DNA from: Achatina immaculata
Taxonomy: Eukaryota > Mollusca > Gastropoda > Stylommatophora > Achatinidae
Assembly: GCA_009760885.1 (NCBI GenBank)
Contig: CM019701.1
Span: 19,894,630 to 19,958,629 of the forward strand
Direction of reading: 5' to 3'
DNA: 64,000 bases
The position numbers were made by a program, and so were the translations under genes. Positions 1 through 10,929 of this stretch are shown one piece after another; the stretch's first letter is position 1, and each line of letters begins with the position of its first letter. The notes under the pieces were generated by a model that was given only the letters and a program-made list of their open reading frames with translations, was not told where the DNA came from and did not search any database.

Positions 1-140
1 TCTTTATCAGACTACACCGCCTTGAGGATCTGTTCCTGTCAGTTAGGCCGAACCCGCTACTGGGGGTACCAACAGAGAAGTAGGGCAGGGTCTTGATCAG
101 TTATAGTTCGTAAACCCTGACGCAAACTAAGGGTCGTTAG
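1..140 (-). repeat. Dispersed repeat Rep-1, partial copy
   Basis: Read on the minus strand, this matches copies near 5130-5400 and 56760-57075. The shared core is GACCAAGACCCTGTCCC or a close variant, followed by sequence around a run of GGTACTCCCC. The copy is cut by the window edge. No coding frame or tRNA-like promoter is visible, so its class (LINE 5' region, SINE or DNA element) is unknown. Confidence 0.65.
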
Positions 141-263
141 CTGTTACATCGACATGTCTTCATCACTTCTCTTCCCCCCCCCCCCACCTTCTTTTCTTCC
201 ACTCCTCCCAAATGATCAAGGATACTAACACTACTCCCACCTAGATGCCTCCATTGCACGATA

Positions 264-446
264 ATGCTGTCTTCATCATCATCATCATCATCATCATCTG
301 CCTTTGCGACAAGCGTTGGCTATTATGTTCCTTCATATTACCCGATCCTCCATGCAAACCAATAGCTCAGTTGGTGATCTCCTCTCCCTTTAGTTTTTCT
401 GTTGTTACAATATTTTCAATGCCCCCCTCTTCTCATTTTTTTTCCT
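264..446 (-). mobile_element. LINE-C 3' tail fragment
   Basis: This is the reverse complement of the 3' end of the element at 2095-2620: the AGAAGAGGGGGCATTGAA-like stretch, the region coding for GWCERRSP-like residues, and a terminal (ATG)n tail that reads as (CAT)n on the plus strand at about 273-300. It is degraded and cannot be translated. Plus-strand frames across it are shadows. Confidence 0.75.
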
Positions 447-556
447 AACCCTTACCTAATGATAAAAGCTGAATAAACTAAGACTAAGAGGAAGTGAAAA
501 AAACACAACGAAGAAAAAAGAGAAAGAATACAATGATTTTCATATCTCATACTCAC

Positions 557-770
557 CCTTGAGTTGTATCTCTAACTGTAAATATAGGCTTTGACTGACT
601 ATCAGCCTCCCTGTATATCACGTGCACGTAATCGCCTTCATCCACGGAGTCGTACTCATACAACTCGTCAAAGAAAGTCGATCGAGCAGAATCGATTCCA
701 GAAGACAAATCCCGTTGTTTTTGTGAATATTCTGTTTTTCGATTCCTCATAGCTAATACGCTGTTTAAAC
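557..770 (-). CDS. Candidate internal exon of an unidentified host gene
   Basis: A 214-bp open stretch on the minus strand runs from a possible acceptor (GTGAACAG) at 771-773 to a consensus donor (GTGAGT) at 551-556. Read in frame it gives about 70 codons: a short hydrophobic/basic start (LAMRNRK), an acidic middle (FFDELYEYDSVDEGDYVHVIY) and a hydrophilic end. Residue composition is protein-like, and several tyrosines sit in acidic context (EYDSV, DYVHV), as in cytoplasmic tails of single-pass receptors; that comparison is inference. The acceptor has a poor polypyrimidine tract. No family is recognised. It could be a chance open frame beside a donor-like hexamer, but it is not a known repeat of this window. 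Confidence 0.4.
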
Positions 771-922
771 CTGTTCACAGTATATAACATAAATTTCTAT
801 AGCTACTTTTACAGATGTTTCACTTTATCCTTTTTTTTCAGAATTTCAACATGATTATTGCCCTGCAAAATCTGAGACATTTAACTTTGAATATTTCAGC
901 ATTTTGACCTCATTGTCTCGAT

Positions 923-1582
923 CAGTGGTTCCAAATCAATGAAAGTCTGCGGACCCCTGCTGTTTCAAAATCCAGGCCGCAGACCTCCATACTTTGGAAA
1001 AGTTTCATGTCTGTATGGTAGGTATGTGTTTTAGTTGCAGAAGAATTTCTTTTCAGAAAATATGGGTAGACTTTAATGAGTAAAATCTACACTACATTAG
1101 GAAACACATCACAAACTTTGTACATTTTCAAACTAGCAGTAATGTAGCCAAGAAAACAAATATACAGTAAATACCGTTCCTACTTGTTGTGACGACTGAA
1201 CAGAATATGAAATGTTTGACAGCTAAGCAACGTAAATATGGTGAGAGAAATCACAACATCTTATTCCGAAAAATCACTTCCACATCTGGTTCAGTATTTA
1301 CTATATTTAATCTCAGATCAAGATCAGCACCATGCCGATTCCTGTGCTTATTCTTCATGTAACAATATGTCGAAAAAAGTTTGTTCACTAAAAAGAATGA
1401 GATGTTTCAACACTTTCTCACAAACCTTCCTATAATCAGAAAAAAAACTTTCACCCACATTTGGTCCAACATCTGTCGTCAAACATTTCACGGCGAAAAG
1501 AAAATAAATGACCTTGAGTTTCTTCAACGGACCTCCACTGAAGGTTCTTGGGGGCCCTCGGACCACCATATCGGAACCACTG
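923..1582. mobile_element. Non-autonomous hAT-like element
   Basis: The ends form an inverted repeat: CAGTGGTTCC at 923 and GGAACCACTG ending at 1582. Inside the left end is GCGGACCCCTG, a subterminal motif typical of hAT elements. The element is about 660 bp and no transposase frame is visible. Candidate 8-bp flanks (GTCTCGAT and GTTTATAT) agree at only five positions, so the target duplication is eroded or the ends are slightly misplaced. Confidence 0.5.
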
Positions 1583-2083
1583 GTTTATATTAATTAGCTA
1601 AAACCGTCACGGGTATTCGTAATTAAACACAGAAAATCTGGCAAATGATTACACAAACCGACGATCCACCACGCCCTGGTTTCTGTAAGTATTTACAGTC
1701 AACGTTTGTAAAATAAAAATGTAAAACGAGAAACCACAACTGGGTAAAGAAACGGCAGTAACTAAAATCAAGACGTGCGTGTATGCTACATTAACCACGT
1801 TATCAAGCAGACTGAACCGCTGGAAGGGAAAACGCCATCAGGTACATCACAACTACCTTACAATGACATGTATAGAGATAACCATTCAAAATTTTCCATC
1901 ACACACGAGATGGTCGAAGACTGTCGCGTGGAGGACGACACGATACCTATTAATTTCGTTATCTGCGGATGCAAAGAGGGTCAAGCGAGAGAAACAACTG
2001 GAAAGAGAATAATGCAACATACACGTTGTTGATACAATGTTCTAGTGTATCAGCTGCCAACTCAGACCCATATATGAAAGAAC
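1583..2083. other. Unassigned stretch
   Basis: About 500 bp with no recognised repeat or gene. Two overlapping frames of 77 and 85 codons between 1775 and 2032 show no recognisable domain and no splice context. Confidence 0.4.
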
Positions 2084-2094
2084 GTTACGAACTG

Positions 2095-2620
2095 GAATAG
2101 GCCAAGCAAAGACTGCATTTCATAGAATGAGAAACATATTAGCTAACATATCTTTATCAATGAATGTTAGAAAACGAGTCCTAAAATGCTACATTGAATC
2201 TATCTTGTTATATGGAAGTGAATCATGGACAATAGGCAAATCTGCACAAAAATCATTGGAAGCAGCAGAAATGTGGTTTATTAGAAGAATGTTGCGAATC
2301 CCCTGGACAGCAAAAATAACTAATGAAGAATGTATGAGAAGAGCTGGAGAGATAAAAAAACCTTGTCAAAAAGATAAGAGAGAGACAATGTACTTTCATA
2401 TGACATGCAATGAGAAGAGGGGGCATTGAAAATATTATAACAACAGGAAAAATAGAAGGAAGAAGATCAAGAGGAAGACCAAGAGAAATGATACTGGACA
2501 GTCTGACGGGATGGTGTGAGAGGAGATCACCAACTGAACTGATGGCCTGCATGAAGGATCGGGTGCTCTGGAGAAGCATAATAGCCAACGCCAGTCGGCA
2601 CGGCACCTGATGATGATGAT
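2095..2620 (+). mobile_element. LINE-C, 5'-truncated, with 11-bp target duplication
   Basis: Codes for the region after the reverse-transcriptase domain of a LINE: a thumb-like segment (LKCYIESILLYGSESW), then EAAEMWFIRRMLRIPW, then a basic stretch with RRSRGRPRE, ending RHGT before an (ATG)n tail. It is split over two frames by a frameshift near 2410. GTTACGAACTG occurs at 2084-2094 and again at 2621-2631, so this is one target-primed insertion truncated at its 5' end. Related copies lie at 264-446 and 62124-62452. Confidence 0.9.
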
Positions 2621-2745
2621 GTTACGAACTGAGATAGTTACCAATGCATTTATAGAACAGACACCAAATATAACCATCTAATTACTAAAGCATTAAAACG
2701 TTAAGAACTAGCCACCAAAAACGTTAGATGCGAGACAAGAAACTC

Positions 2746-3012
2746 AGTCAATCAATCATTTTCATGTCCTTTGCGGAACTTTGCCTCCCTAACAGTTCTC
2801 CTGAATGCCTCTCGGTTGTAAGCAAGATGCCCTGCTGCTGATGCATCCATTTGCAGTTTATCAACGATGTCGTGCAGCCATCTTCGCCTTAGTCTTCCTC
2901 TCTTTCTTTTTTACATTATGTATCCTTCCAGGACGGTCTTTTCTAAATTCTCATGACGTTTAATGTGACCAAAATATTTAAGTTTTCTCTGTTTAATTTT
3001 CTTTACTGGCCA
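2746..3012 (-). mobile_element. LINE-A 3' tail fragment
   Basis: Minus-strand copy of the last ~260 bp of LINE-A. In reverse complement it contains the GGAAGACTAAGGCGAAG-like basic stretch and the end AAAGTTCCGCAAAGGACATG, followed by a short tetranucleotide tail (TCAA/TCAT on the plus strand). Stops and indels leave no frame. Confidence 0.85.
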
Positions 3013-3580
3013 GACAGGAAACTAGACTGCGCAGATAAACACAGCATACCCCTGAAATATGAAATGACATCTTGGGTCAAGTGTCAGAGAAGTTTATTCA
3101 CACGCACTCTAATTTTGCTCATGACACAAAAGAATGGCGAAAGTTTGGTATTTATGTACATTCTCCACCGCCTCCTCTCGTCTTGCCTTGCATTCAGAAT
3201 TAGAACCTCTTGCGGTACTCATCATCATCTTGTGCCATCCCCAGAGAGTGAAGGTCGCGCGAATCTCTAGATTTTTCCACCCCAAGCGTGAATAACGCGT
3301 TTTTATAAGCTCTTCTTCGTGTTATCCACCATATGTACAGCTGCCATCCTCCTTCTCCTTTGACCTAGTGTGATTTTTTTTCATATTTTAGTATGCCTAG
3401 TATGGCCTACACTTTATTTATATGGCTGTGACAGATTTCATTATTCATTGTTTTAATTTCAGTTGTTTCAATATTAAGTTGTTTTGTTTTTTCTTTTTCA
3501 GAATCCTCAAAAGTGGCGAAAAAGAGCGAACATTAAATAAAGGCAAACCAGACTAGCAGCATGAAGCCACGCAGTAGAAC
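3013..3580. other. Unassigned stretch between LINE tail and minisatellite
   Basis: No gene recognised. A short (CAT)n run near 3220 followed by sequence in LINE-tail style may be a very old LINE 3' end, but similarity is too weak to assign. Confidence 0.3.
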
Positions 3581-3935
3581 TAGCAACAAGAAATCGTATC
3601 GCTATAACTAACAAAAAGAAGTCACATGGCTATAACCTAGCAAAAAGAGGCCATATGGCTCTAACCTAGCAACAAGAAACCGTATGGCTATAACCTAGCA
3701 ACAAGAAGTCATATGGCTCGAATCTATCAACAAGAAACCGTATGGCTATAACCTAGCAACAAGAAGTCATATGGCTCTAACCTAGCAACAAGAAACCGTA
3801 TGGCTATAACCTAGCAACAAGAAGTCATATGGCTCTAACCTATCAACAAGAAACCGTATGGCTATAACCTAGCAACAAGAAGTCATATGGCTATAACCTA
3901 GCAACAAGAGGCCTTAAGCTTAAACCTCGCTAGAA
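3581..3935. repeat. 29-bp minisatellite with 58-bp higher-order unit
   Basis: About 12 copies of a 29-bp unit sharing GGCTATAACCTAGCAACAAG. Two unit types alternate, one with AGTCATATGGCTCTA and one with AACCGTATGGCTATA, giving a 58-bp dimer over most of the array. Flanking copies are diverged monomers. Confidence 0.9.
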
Positions 3936-3949
3936 GAAGACACACGGCC

Positions 3950-5129
3950 AGACACTCATCTCCTCTCCACCTTTTAATAAATTCCACGATGCACAACTAA
4001 ACACAAATAAATCGAGAAATTACACAATCAAACACTCGTATATGAACTTAAATGGCTTCGTAAATAGCCAACATAAAGTCGTATGTCAACATTACAGCAG
4101 GAAAATAGTACACGACTCCCGCACGTCTTTTCTTTTACTTTCCTGTGGGTGATATATATACACCTCTATCAACCCTGCGCTTGCGAGAGTGCGCACCTAA
4201 ATTTGTCCTGTTACCTCTGTGGTCACCGTTAGAGGTTATTGCTTACTCCTCATTAGAGAAATTCTTAGGCAAAGGAGAAAATAACAGTGAGGACACAATA
4301 GTCGTTTGTCAGTTCCTACAAAGCAAAGTGTTCATCATCATTTAAACAATAAAGATCCGTTTTTTTTATAAGTCTATTCAGCAATAGTTGGTGATATAAT
4401 TACATCTATAAGCATGTTAAATGAGTTGATGAATCACAGGAAACAATTCGTAATGGCAAACGGGAAGAATAATTAAACAAAATATTAAAAATAAAATCGA
4501 CTGAATAACCAAGAATAAACTCTGCTGTCGAAGGAAGATGAAAAAAAAACTGGCACAATAAACTGGAACATCCCAGTAGCGTGTGTTCTTACGAAATAAA
4601 TATCCACGAAATAAATCTATCGAGAAAATAGCCGAAATCCTGTGTACATGAAAAAAGACGTGTTACTTCTGAGATGTTGAAAGAGAGAAGAGACACATCT
4701 GACGTTCCGGGAAATGTTACGGCTCTTCAGTACCTCAGAGAATGTCCTGTTTTGTCTCGAATATGGAGTAGGATCCACGAGAGACGACGAAGCTGTGTCA
4801 ATGAGTGTGTGATGCGGAAACTCACTTGGTATGTGTCTTAGTGACAAAGATGGATTATTTCTACATATTAAACTTCTTCAGGAAAACAATCATTTAAATT
4901 TTAACTCTTTTAGTGCGAAGCAATCCAACATATGCATAAATCAATGTTACAGTGTTGTGAAATGGAAAATGTGTTTCTATTTAAAACACACACTCACAAA
5001 ATATAAATGAGATCTAATAGATCTTTTGAAAACATTTTGTTAAGTCAACAGATTTTGTTTAAAAAAAGGTTAGTGGGAACTTTGTTCCATGAAAAATTTT
5101 AATGAACCTTTTGGATGCGAAAACTGTCT
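3950..5129. other. Unassigned AT-rich stretch
   Basis: About 1.2 kb without recognised repeats. Opposing open frames at 4617-4847 (minus) and about 4690-4810 (plus) have no recognised domain, and neither is favoured by splice context. Confidence 0.3.
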
Positions 5130-5400
5130 GATTGGGCAATCAATAAGCCATAGCTGTCATGCTAGAATCAGAGTAGGCAAACCATAGCTGATCAAGACCC
5201 TGTCCCACGTCTCCGATGTAAGCCTAGTTAAAGAGGCATTGATCGCCACAGTCCTCATGTGGTGGAGTCTGCTAAAGAAGTACTGCACATTCCCTGCATT
5301 TAAACTCCCTAATGAACTGAAAAAAAGTCCCCGTAATCCACTTCCAGTCCAGTACGACGCTGTACCTCAACATCTTCACCACAACGGTTCCAAAGAAAGA
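5130..5400 (+). repeat. Dispersed repeat Rep-1
   Basis: Diverged plus-strand copy of the repeat at 56760-57075. The order of shared blocks is conserved: GACCCTGTCCC, GTGGTGGAGTCTGCTAAA, GTACATTCCC-like, then CTGTACCTCAACATCTT. No coding frame is conserved between copies. Confidence 0.65.
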
Positions 5401-5594
5401 TAGGTCCCATTTTCAGTGTGAAAAAAAGAAGACAGATTTCCTATAAATAATAACTATATGTATATATTTACAAAGGCGGCACAAGATATAAACATAAGAT
5501 GAACAGATATAAATACTGAGCGCTTTGAAACACAAAAGTCTGAGCCTGCAGAAGTTCACTGTTCTCGTGTCTCCACCAGGGAAAGACGAAATAT

Positions 5595-5800
5595 ATATCT
5601 TATCTTATATCTTATATCCTTCCCGTGCCGTTAAACGTAGTTTAAAGGTAGTTTGCAAATTGTTCCTGTTTTCGGCGAGCTTTTCAACCTCATCAAGGGA
5701 TTTTATGCCTATTAATTTGGCCTCTCTTAACAATGTCCTCTTCAGAGTTTCATGTAGTCTGCCTCTTTTTCTTCGTAGTTGTAGATATTAAGAGTTGTAC
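5595..5800 (-). mobile_element. LINE-H 3' tail fragment
   Basis: On the minus strand this translates to a basic KRGRL stretch followed by EVEKLAENRNN, matching EVENLAENRKTW of the LINE-H copy at 49340-49900. The downstream GGCACGGGAAGGAT also matches that copy's GGCTCGGGAAGGAT. The plus-strand 88-codon frame here is a shadow. Confidence 0.7.
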
Positions 5801-6803
5801 GGCCGCTTTCAGTGTTTTTTGTCAGTCTAATCTAAATTTCTTGCTTGTGAAATAAATGTCATGAATACTTTGTATAAGTTTGATTTGGAGTCAAGTTTGT
5901 GATTTCTAAACTGATCAAGTTTAGCCCAGCGCAGAAATGTGATAACGATAATCAAACATCGTCAAACCTTGTATTCTAATCCAGCAGAATGAGTCTGTCT
6001 ATCAAATAGCAACAGAGCACACTGATCTCACGGTCTAGAAGCATCTTAACGATGAACGAAGTGGCCAATGCAGATACTTTTTTTCCCTACAAAACCAGCA
6101 ACAGACGGAAGCAACAGACTCAAAAATTCTACCTTTCATAGTCACCTCTCACACGTTTCTACCTGACACGTACAGGTACAGGTATACCAACAATCACCTC
6201 ACTTAATTATGATGATATTAACTGTAAGTGAATGAATCTAGCAGGTATAAACACAAATGACAGGAGTAACTAATTTCAATGTGCGAAATAAGTGTGTGTT
6301 TTATAATGCATTTTAACTCTTGTCCTAACCTGTTTCCACTCGTTGTAACCAGATATAAAGCTGCATATTTAATTAGGGAAAAAAAAATTTACATTTCATT
6401 TCCGTCATCTTGTAGTGAGATTACTTTAATAACCCCATTACCACCACCATCCTTTCCCCCCTAAGCATGCTGGCGACCAGGAGTACGGGCTGCTGCATAA
6501 TGACTCTCGGCAGACAGTTTTCAAGCAGGTAGATGCTGGCTGTATGTGGCAGTTCATGAGGATCTATTTCTAAACTGCTTCTTTGACACTTATCAATCCT
6601 GGATTAATTGCCATGCTGTGCCAGAATAAATTCTGATGAGAAATTTTGGTAGAAAGAACATGGAAGGAAGTTACTCAATAATTATGTGTTGGATTAGACA
6701 TATAATACTTTTCATTTTATTTAGACTTCGACTAACTATCTCTCGGAGCAATTATTAACATAGCTGTGCGAGATCTTACAACACTATCAGTGTTGTTCTA
6801 GAG
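5801..6803. other. Unassigned AT-rich stretch
   Basis: No gene recognised. A short block at about 6610-6660 (GAAATTTTGGTAGAAAGAA) recurs near 63535-63557 and belongs to an undefined dispersed repeat. A 59-codon minus-strand frame at 6455-6625 has no known motif. Confidence 0.3.
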
Positions 6804-7027
6804 CTAAAGCGCTATTGACTATTCTACTAATATGCGAAGGCGCTAATGACTTATTCTACTAATATTCGAAAGCGTTAATTACTTATTCTACCGATATACG
6901 AAAGCGCTAATGCCTTATTCTACTAATATTCGAAAGCTCTAATGATTTATTCTACTAATATGCGAAAGCGCTAATGACTTATTCTACTAATATTCGAAAG
7001 CATTAATGATTTATTCTACCAATATGT
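6804..7027. repeat. 32-bp minisatellite
   Basis: About seven diverged copies of a 32-bp unit with the core CGCTAATGACTTATTCTACT followed by AATATGCGAAAG. Substitutions are scattered and length is well kept. Confidence 0.85.
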
Positions 7028-7142
7028 GATTTGCAAAATTGTCCACAGTAACGATCACAGTTTTGTATCGCAAGGTCCAGCATCATTGCGCTTTCGTTTT
7101 AGTCTTCCGCAGCAGTTTTCTCAAATCCTTTCTATGGTGACA

Positions 7143-7194
<52 letters not shown>
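7143..7194. repeat. (CT)n microsatellite
   Basis: A pure CT dinucleotide run of about 52 bp, next to the LINE-I tail at 7275-7640. The serine/leucine-rich and arginine/glutamate-rich frames across it are artefacts. Confidence 0.95.
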
Positions 7195-7199
<5 letters not shown>

Positions 7200-7274
7200 T
7201 GCCAATCAGGTTTTGATCCTTACAGATTTCCACAGCCAAATATCCTTTTTTTCTTTCTATAAGATGTGTCCTGG

Positions 7275-7640
7275 GCCGTGCTCCGTGGCACTCTTTTAGT
7301 CCGTCAGTACCTTGTTTGTTTGTCTTCCTCTGTCCCTTTGTCCCTCCAGTTTTCCTGTTGTCACGATGTTTTCCAATTTCCCTCTTCTCAAAACACATCC
7401 TACACATCTGGACTGTTGTGTTCTGAATTTTGCCATAATGTGCTCAGCCTCAGAATCTCCTGGCTGCCCATGGCATCATCATCATTTTTCTCAGGAATCA
7501 CATCTCCGCTGCTCCCAGTAGATTCTGGGTGCTCTTGGTCGCTGCCTATGCTTCGCACCCATACAACATTACATGTTGAATGTAACCCAGCGCCTTTACC
7601 AAAAAGTCTTTCTCTATGTATTTCACCAACTCGACAGTTC
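7275..7640 (-). mobile_element. LINE-I 3' tail fragment
   Basis: Minus-strand reading gives YIQHVMLYGCEA, then a GAAEM.FLRKMM block matching the EAAEMWFIRRML of LINE-C, then EKREIGKH and a GLKECHGARPRTHLIER block matching GLKEWHGARFNAHLIES of the copy at 44890-45060. Several stops and shifts make it non-functional. Confidence 0.75.
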
Positions 7641-7744
7641 TTCTGATAATGACAAAATAATGAGAAGCAAGCCCAAAATTACATTGGACCATTAAAGACA
7701 TTGGAAACGTAAATAAATCTGAACATCCAGGTTCAATCAAAATT

Positions 7745-8462
7745 ACCTATGGGGACTGCGCATTCTTTTCAAAAGAACACAAGCAGTTGCATCACAGAAA
7801 CGAGCACAGATGAAGAGTGAATGGCAAGGTACCAACAAGAAAACAAAATTATGTTTACTAAAGAGCTTACGTATTCCCAGTGGCAACATATAGGTGCGAA
7901 ACATGGACACTTAACCAATCACCAGAAAAGGGAATAACATCTGAAATGAAATGTTACAGAGGGGCACTTAGAATATAAAAAAATAGAACGAAAATCAAAT
8001 CAAGAGATATACTAATGGGACTAGGTGCTGCAGAAAACTGGCCCAATCATTCATTCATTCATTTGCATGTACCTTGTGGAACTATGTCTCCCTAACAACA
8101 CTCCTGTAGGCCTCTCGATTGTGAGCAAGATGGCCTGCTGGTGATGCATCCATTTGTAGATCATCAACGATGTCAACTGGCCCAATACACAATGAAAATT
8201 AGAAAGCTCAGATACTTTGGCCACATCAAGAGACACAATAGCTTGGAGAGGTTGATAGTAGAAGGCATAGTGCCCGACACAAGTAAAAAGGGACGACCTC
8301 ACCGCATGTGAACTCATGACGTCACAGAAAGTCTGAATATGTCATTCCCACACGCTGGTCATCTTGCCCCAGACCGTATTTCGTCCAGGGAGGCTGTCAG
8401 AGGGACAACGTTCTAGAAAGGACACGTCACATGAATGAATGAATAAATGAATGAATGAATGA
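7745..8462 (+). mobile_element. LINE-A-related fragment interrupted by another LINE
   Basis: Plus-strand remains of a LINE close to LINE-A: CETWT-like DNA near 7890, then after the insertion [20 protein letters not shown], and an end with GHLAPDRISSREAV before an (AATG)n tail at about 8442. Many stops. The frame is interrupted at 8048-8174 by a minus-strand LINE-A tail. Confidence 0.8.
8048..8174 (-). mobile_element. Short LINE-A insertion inside a LINE, 12-bp target duplication
   Basis: A 127-bp LINE-A 3' tail in minus orientation; the (ATTC)n tail is at its left end. AACTGGCCCAAT occurs at 8036-8047 and at 8175-8186, and removing the insert rejoins the host LINE. It is therefore a severely 5'-truncated, target-primed insertion younger than the host element. 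Confidence 0.93.
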
Positions 8463-9226
8463 ACCAGTTCTTTTAATTTCTCATGGTAGAGATGTAAACG
8501 AGAGTAGCTGCATGAAACAACTATCAGCGAAATACTGCCACAGTAACAGTTACAAGAGAAGAAGACAAATTGGTTTTAACTTTCACCGAACACATTAAAT
8601 GAAAACATAAATAAAACTTCTCCCGTTTGCTTCATTTTCTCTTTCGCCCTTCCTCTTCAGGGAAAAGAACACGTTATTTTTGTTTCTAATATTGAAAATG
8701 CAAGATCTAACATACAGAAGAATAAAAAGAATGAAGACTGATTATGCATGGAATAAAAAAAACAGAACTTTTTATAACAAACGAAACAAACTCACTTAAA
8801 TTTTAATTTTGTGAGTTATATAATTAAATATAGCCTCATTAATATAAGAAAATCCGGGACACCAAGAAAAGAGAAATAAAACTTAACTGAGAATAGAGCA
8901 CAATTTTTTTGGATGAGGGAAAGTTTAAATATAAATATAGCAAAGCTGTAAATTTACTCTGCATGTGTCACCATTATACATTTCTTCCATTTATCTCTGA
9001 CAAAGAATTTCAGTTCAAAATCTGCCGCTGCTTATCTCTTCTCCTAGACATTTGCTTTTTTTTCCTCTCTTTTGTCAGCGATTAAGATTATATTCCACTT
9101 TCAGCCTTCAACATTCTTCCAGTCTATATTGGTTTAGTGGGATCTGAAAAACTTATTTTAGAACTTTCTTCTTGAATAATATGAGAAAAAAAAACACACG
9201 AGAAATGTTGCTTGCCATATACATTT
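8463..9226. other. Unassigned AT-rich stretch
   Basis: About 760 bp of AT-rich sequence with no recognised repeat, RNA gene or credible frame. Confidence 0.4.
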
Positions 9227-9597
9227 TCATAGATTTTCTGAAATCTTATCAATGCAGAACAAATCATAATGAAGTTTCTGTTCATAGATTTTCTGAAATT
9301 TTACAAACGAAGAACAAATAACGATAGCATTTCTTTCCACATATTTTCTGAAATCTTAATGCAAAATAGATCACAATTGAAGTTTCTTTCCGCAGATTTT
9401 CTAAAATCTTAAAAGTGAGGAACAAATCATAATGAAGTTTGTTTCCATAAGTTTAAAAAATCTTAACAATGCAGAACAAATGATAATGAAGTTTGTTTCC
9501 ATAGGTTTTAAAAATCTTAACAATGCATAACAAATCATAATGAAACTTCTTTCCACAGATTTTTAAAATGTTAACAACACAGAACAAATTATAATGT
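9227..9597. repeat. ~55-bp degenerate minisatellite
   Basis: Six to seven copies of a 54-57 bp unit with shared blocks AGATTTTCTGAAATCTTA, AACAAATCATAATGAAG and TTTC. Copies differ by many substitutions and small indels, so the array is old. The minus-strand 100-codon frame at 9453-9755 crosses it and is not a gene. Confidence 0.85.
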
Positions 9598-9904
9598 AGC
9601 AAAATTCTATAGACATTATAGATGGTGATTATAGCTTTGGCTCCTGTCAGTAATATTTTCTTCACGTGGTTACTTGTCTGGAACCCGAAATTTGTTGAGA
9701 GACTTTGTGGGGCTATCGAAACTTTCTTCGAGTTACAGACACTCTGTATAGCCATAACTGTTTACAGAACGTCTTTTTCAGATCTGTACTTGTAATTCAT
9801 ACAATCAAAGTGAGACATTACTGACTTCATTTTGACACAGAATAAAGAAACATTCACGATATCAAAAGAAACACACCTGAGTATATCATGAACTCTTACA
9901 TATA

Positions 9905-10510
9905 TATATAAAGTCAAACGAGAGGCGTGGCTCTCTCCCAAAAAGCAGATGGAACGGACAGAGTGACAGAATGCGACGTAGCATCGTAAACCATCTCTAT
10001 TTCTGTCAGGTGATCTAACCATCTCTTTTTGTATTTGTTCTTATAATGGTCTTAGGAGGTCATGAAGTGTTCTGTTAAATCTTTCGCACTGTTCGTTCTC
10101 CTTTGGATTATAGAATGTCATCCTCCTTTTCGCCACACCGTAAGCATTTACAAAGTTCGTTTATAACGGCTGCCTCGAAACTCCAATCCTGATCTGAATC
10201 TAATCTTTCCGGGATTCATAAATACAGGAAACATTTCTCCACCCGCCTTCTGGCTACAATGGAGGCTTTTCTGTCTTTTGTTGATATGGATATAGTAAAC
10301 TTAGTGAATACATTAGTCATGACGTTTTCGAATCCCCCCCCCCCCCTTTGAATCTTTTTCTAACATCATGAAGTCTACTGCGACCACCTCGAGGAGTCTT
10401 AGGCGAATAAGCGCCCAGCTGGGGCACTTATCTTTAGTCGTGAGGGTTTGTTCATGTTACACTTCAGGCAGCTTTCACATAACTTCTGTGGATGGGCCCA
10501 TGAGATTCCA
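9905..10510 (-). pseudogene. Ty3/gypsy retrotransposon integrase relic
   Basis: Minus-strand reading in shifting frames follows the integrase of Ty3/gypsy LTR retrotransposons. A zinc-binding C-x2-C remnant (CLKC) near 10465 is followed by the core start with its aspartate (VVAVDF) near 10385, a degraded second block (SDQ) near 10190, the [12 protein letters not shown] block with the third acidic residue near 10060, and LLFGREPRL near 9935. These positions follow the expected order of zinc finger and D,D35E core. Stops, shifts and a G-run break the frame repeatedly. No LTRs or other pol domains are visible, so this is an isolated dead fragment. Confidence 0.75.
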
Positions 10511-10676
10511 AAAGCACTTGATGGCTCTTACAGCGGGTACTTCGGGCGCTTGTGGGAATTAAACAACTTCAAAGTGTCAGCGTGTTCAGTATACTAACTA
10601 TTAGCATTTATCTGTCACACTGACAGACATTTCCGCTTCCATGTCCAGTCTAAAGAGCAACGTTAAACAAACATAC

Positions 10677-10827
10677 ATGACGTGAACATACATGACGTGA
10701 ACATACATGACGTGAACATACATGACGTGAACATACATGACGTGAACATACATGACGTGAACATACATGACGTGAACATACATGACGTGAACATACATGA
10801 CGTGAACATACATGACGTGAACATATA
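10677..10827. repeat. 15-bp minisatellite
   Basis: Ten nearly perfect copies of a 15-bp unit, ACGTGAACATACATG. Because the unit is five codons long, both strands give long periodic frames (NIHDV on plus, MYVHV on minus). These are artefacts of the period. Confidence 0.97.
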
Positions 10828-10929
10828 CTACAAGTGGAATCTACGAGTACAGATGATTTCTATTTTAACGATGAGAATGATTTTGTAAAAAATATGTCTG
10901 TGTAAGACGAATTACTGTTCTGTTTACAG

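Noticed and set aside
6455..6625. 59-codon minus-strand exon
   Set aside because: Protein-like to the eye, but no clear splice pair, and its right flank belongs to a dispersed repeat also found near 63535.
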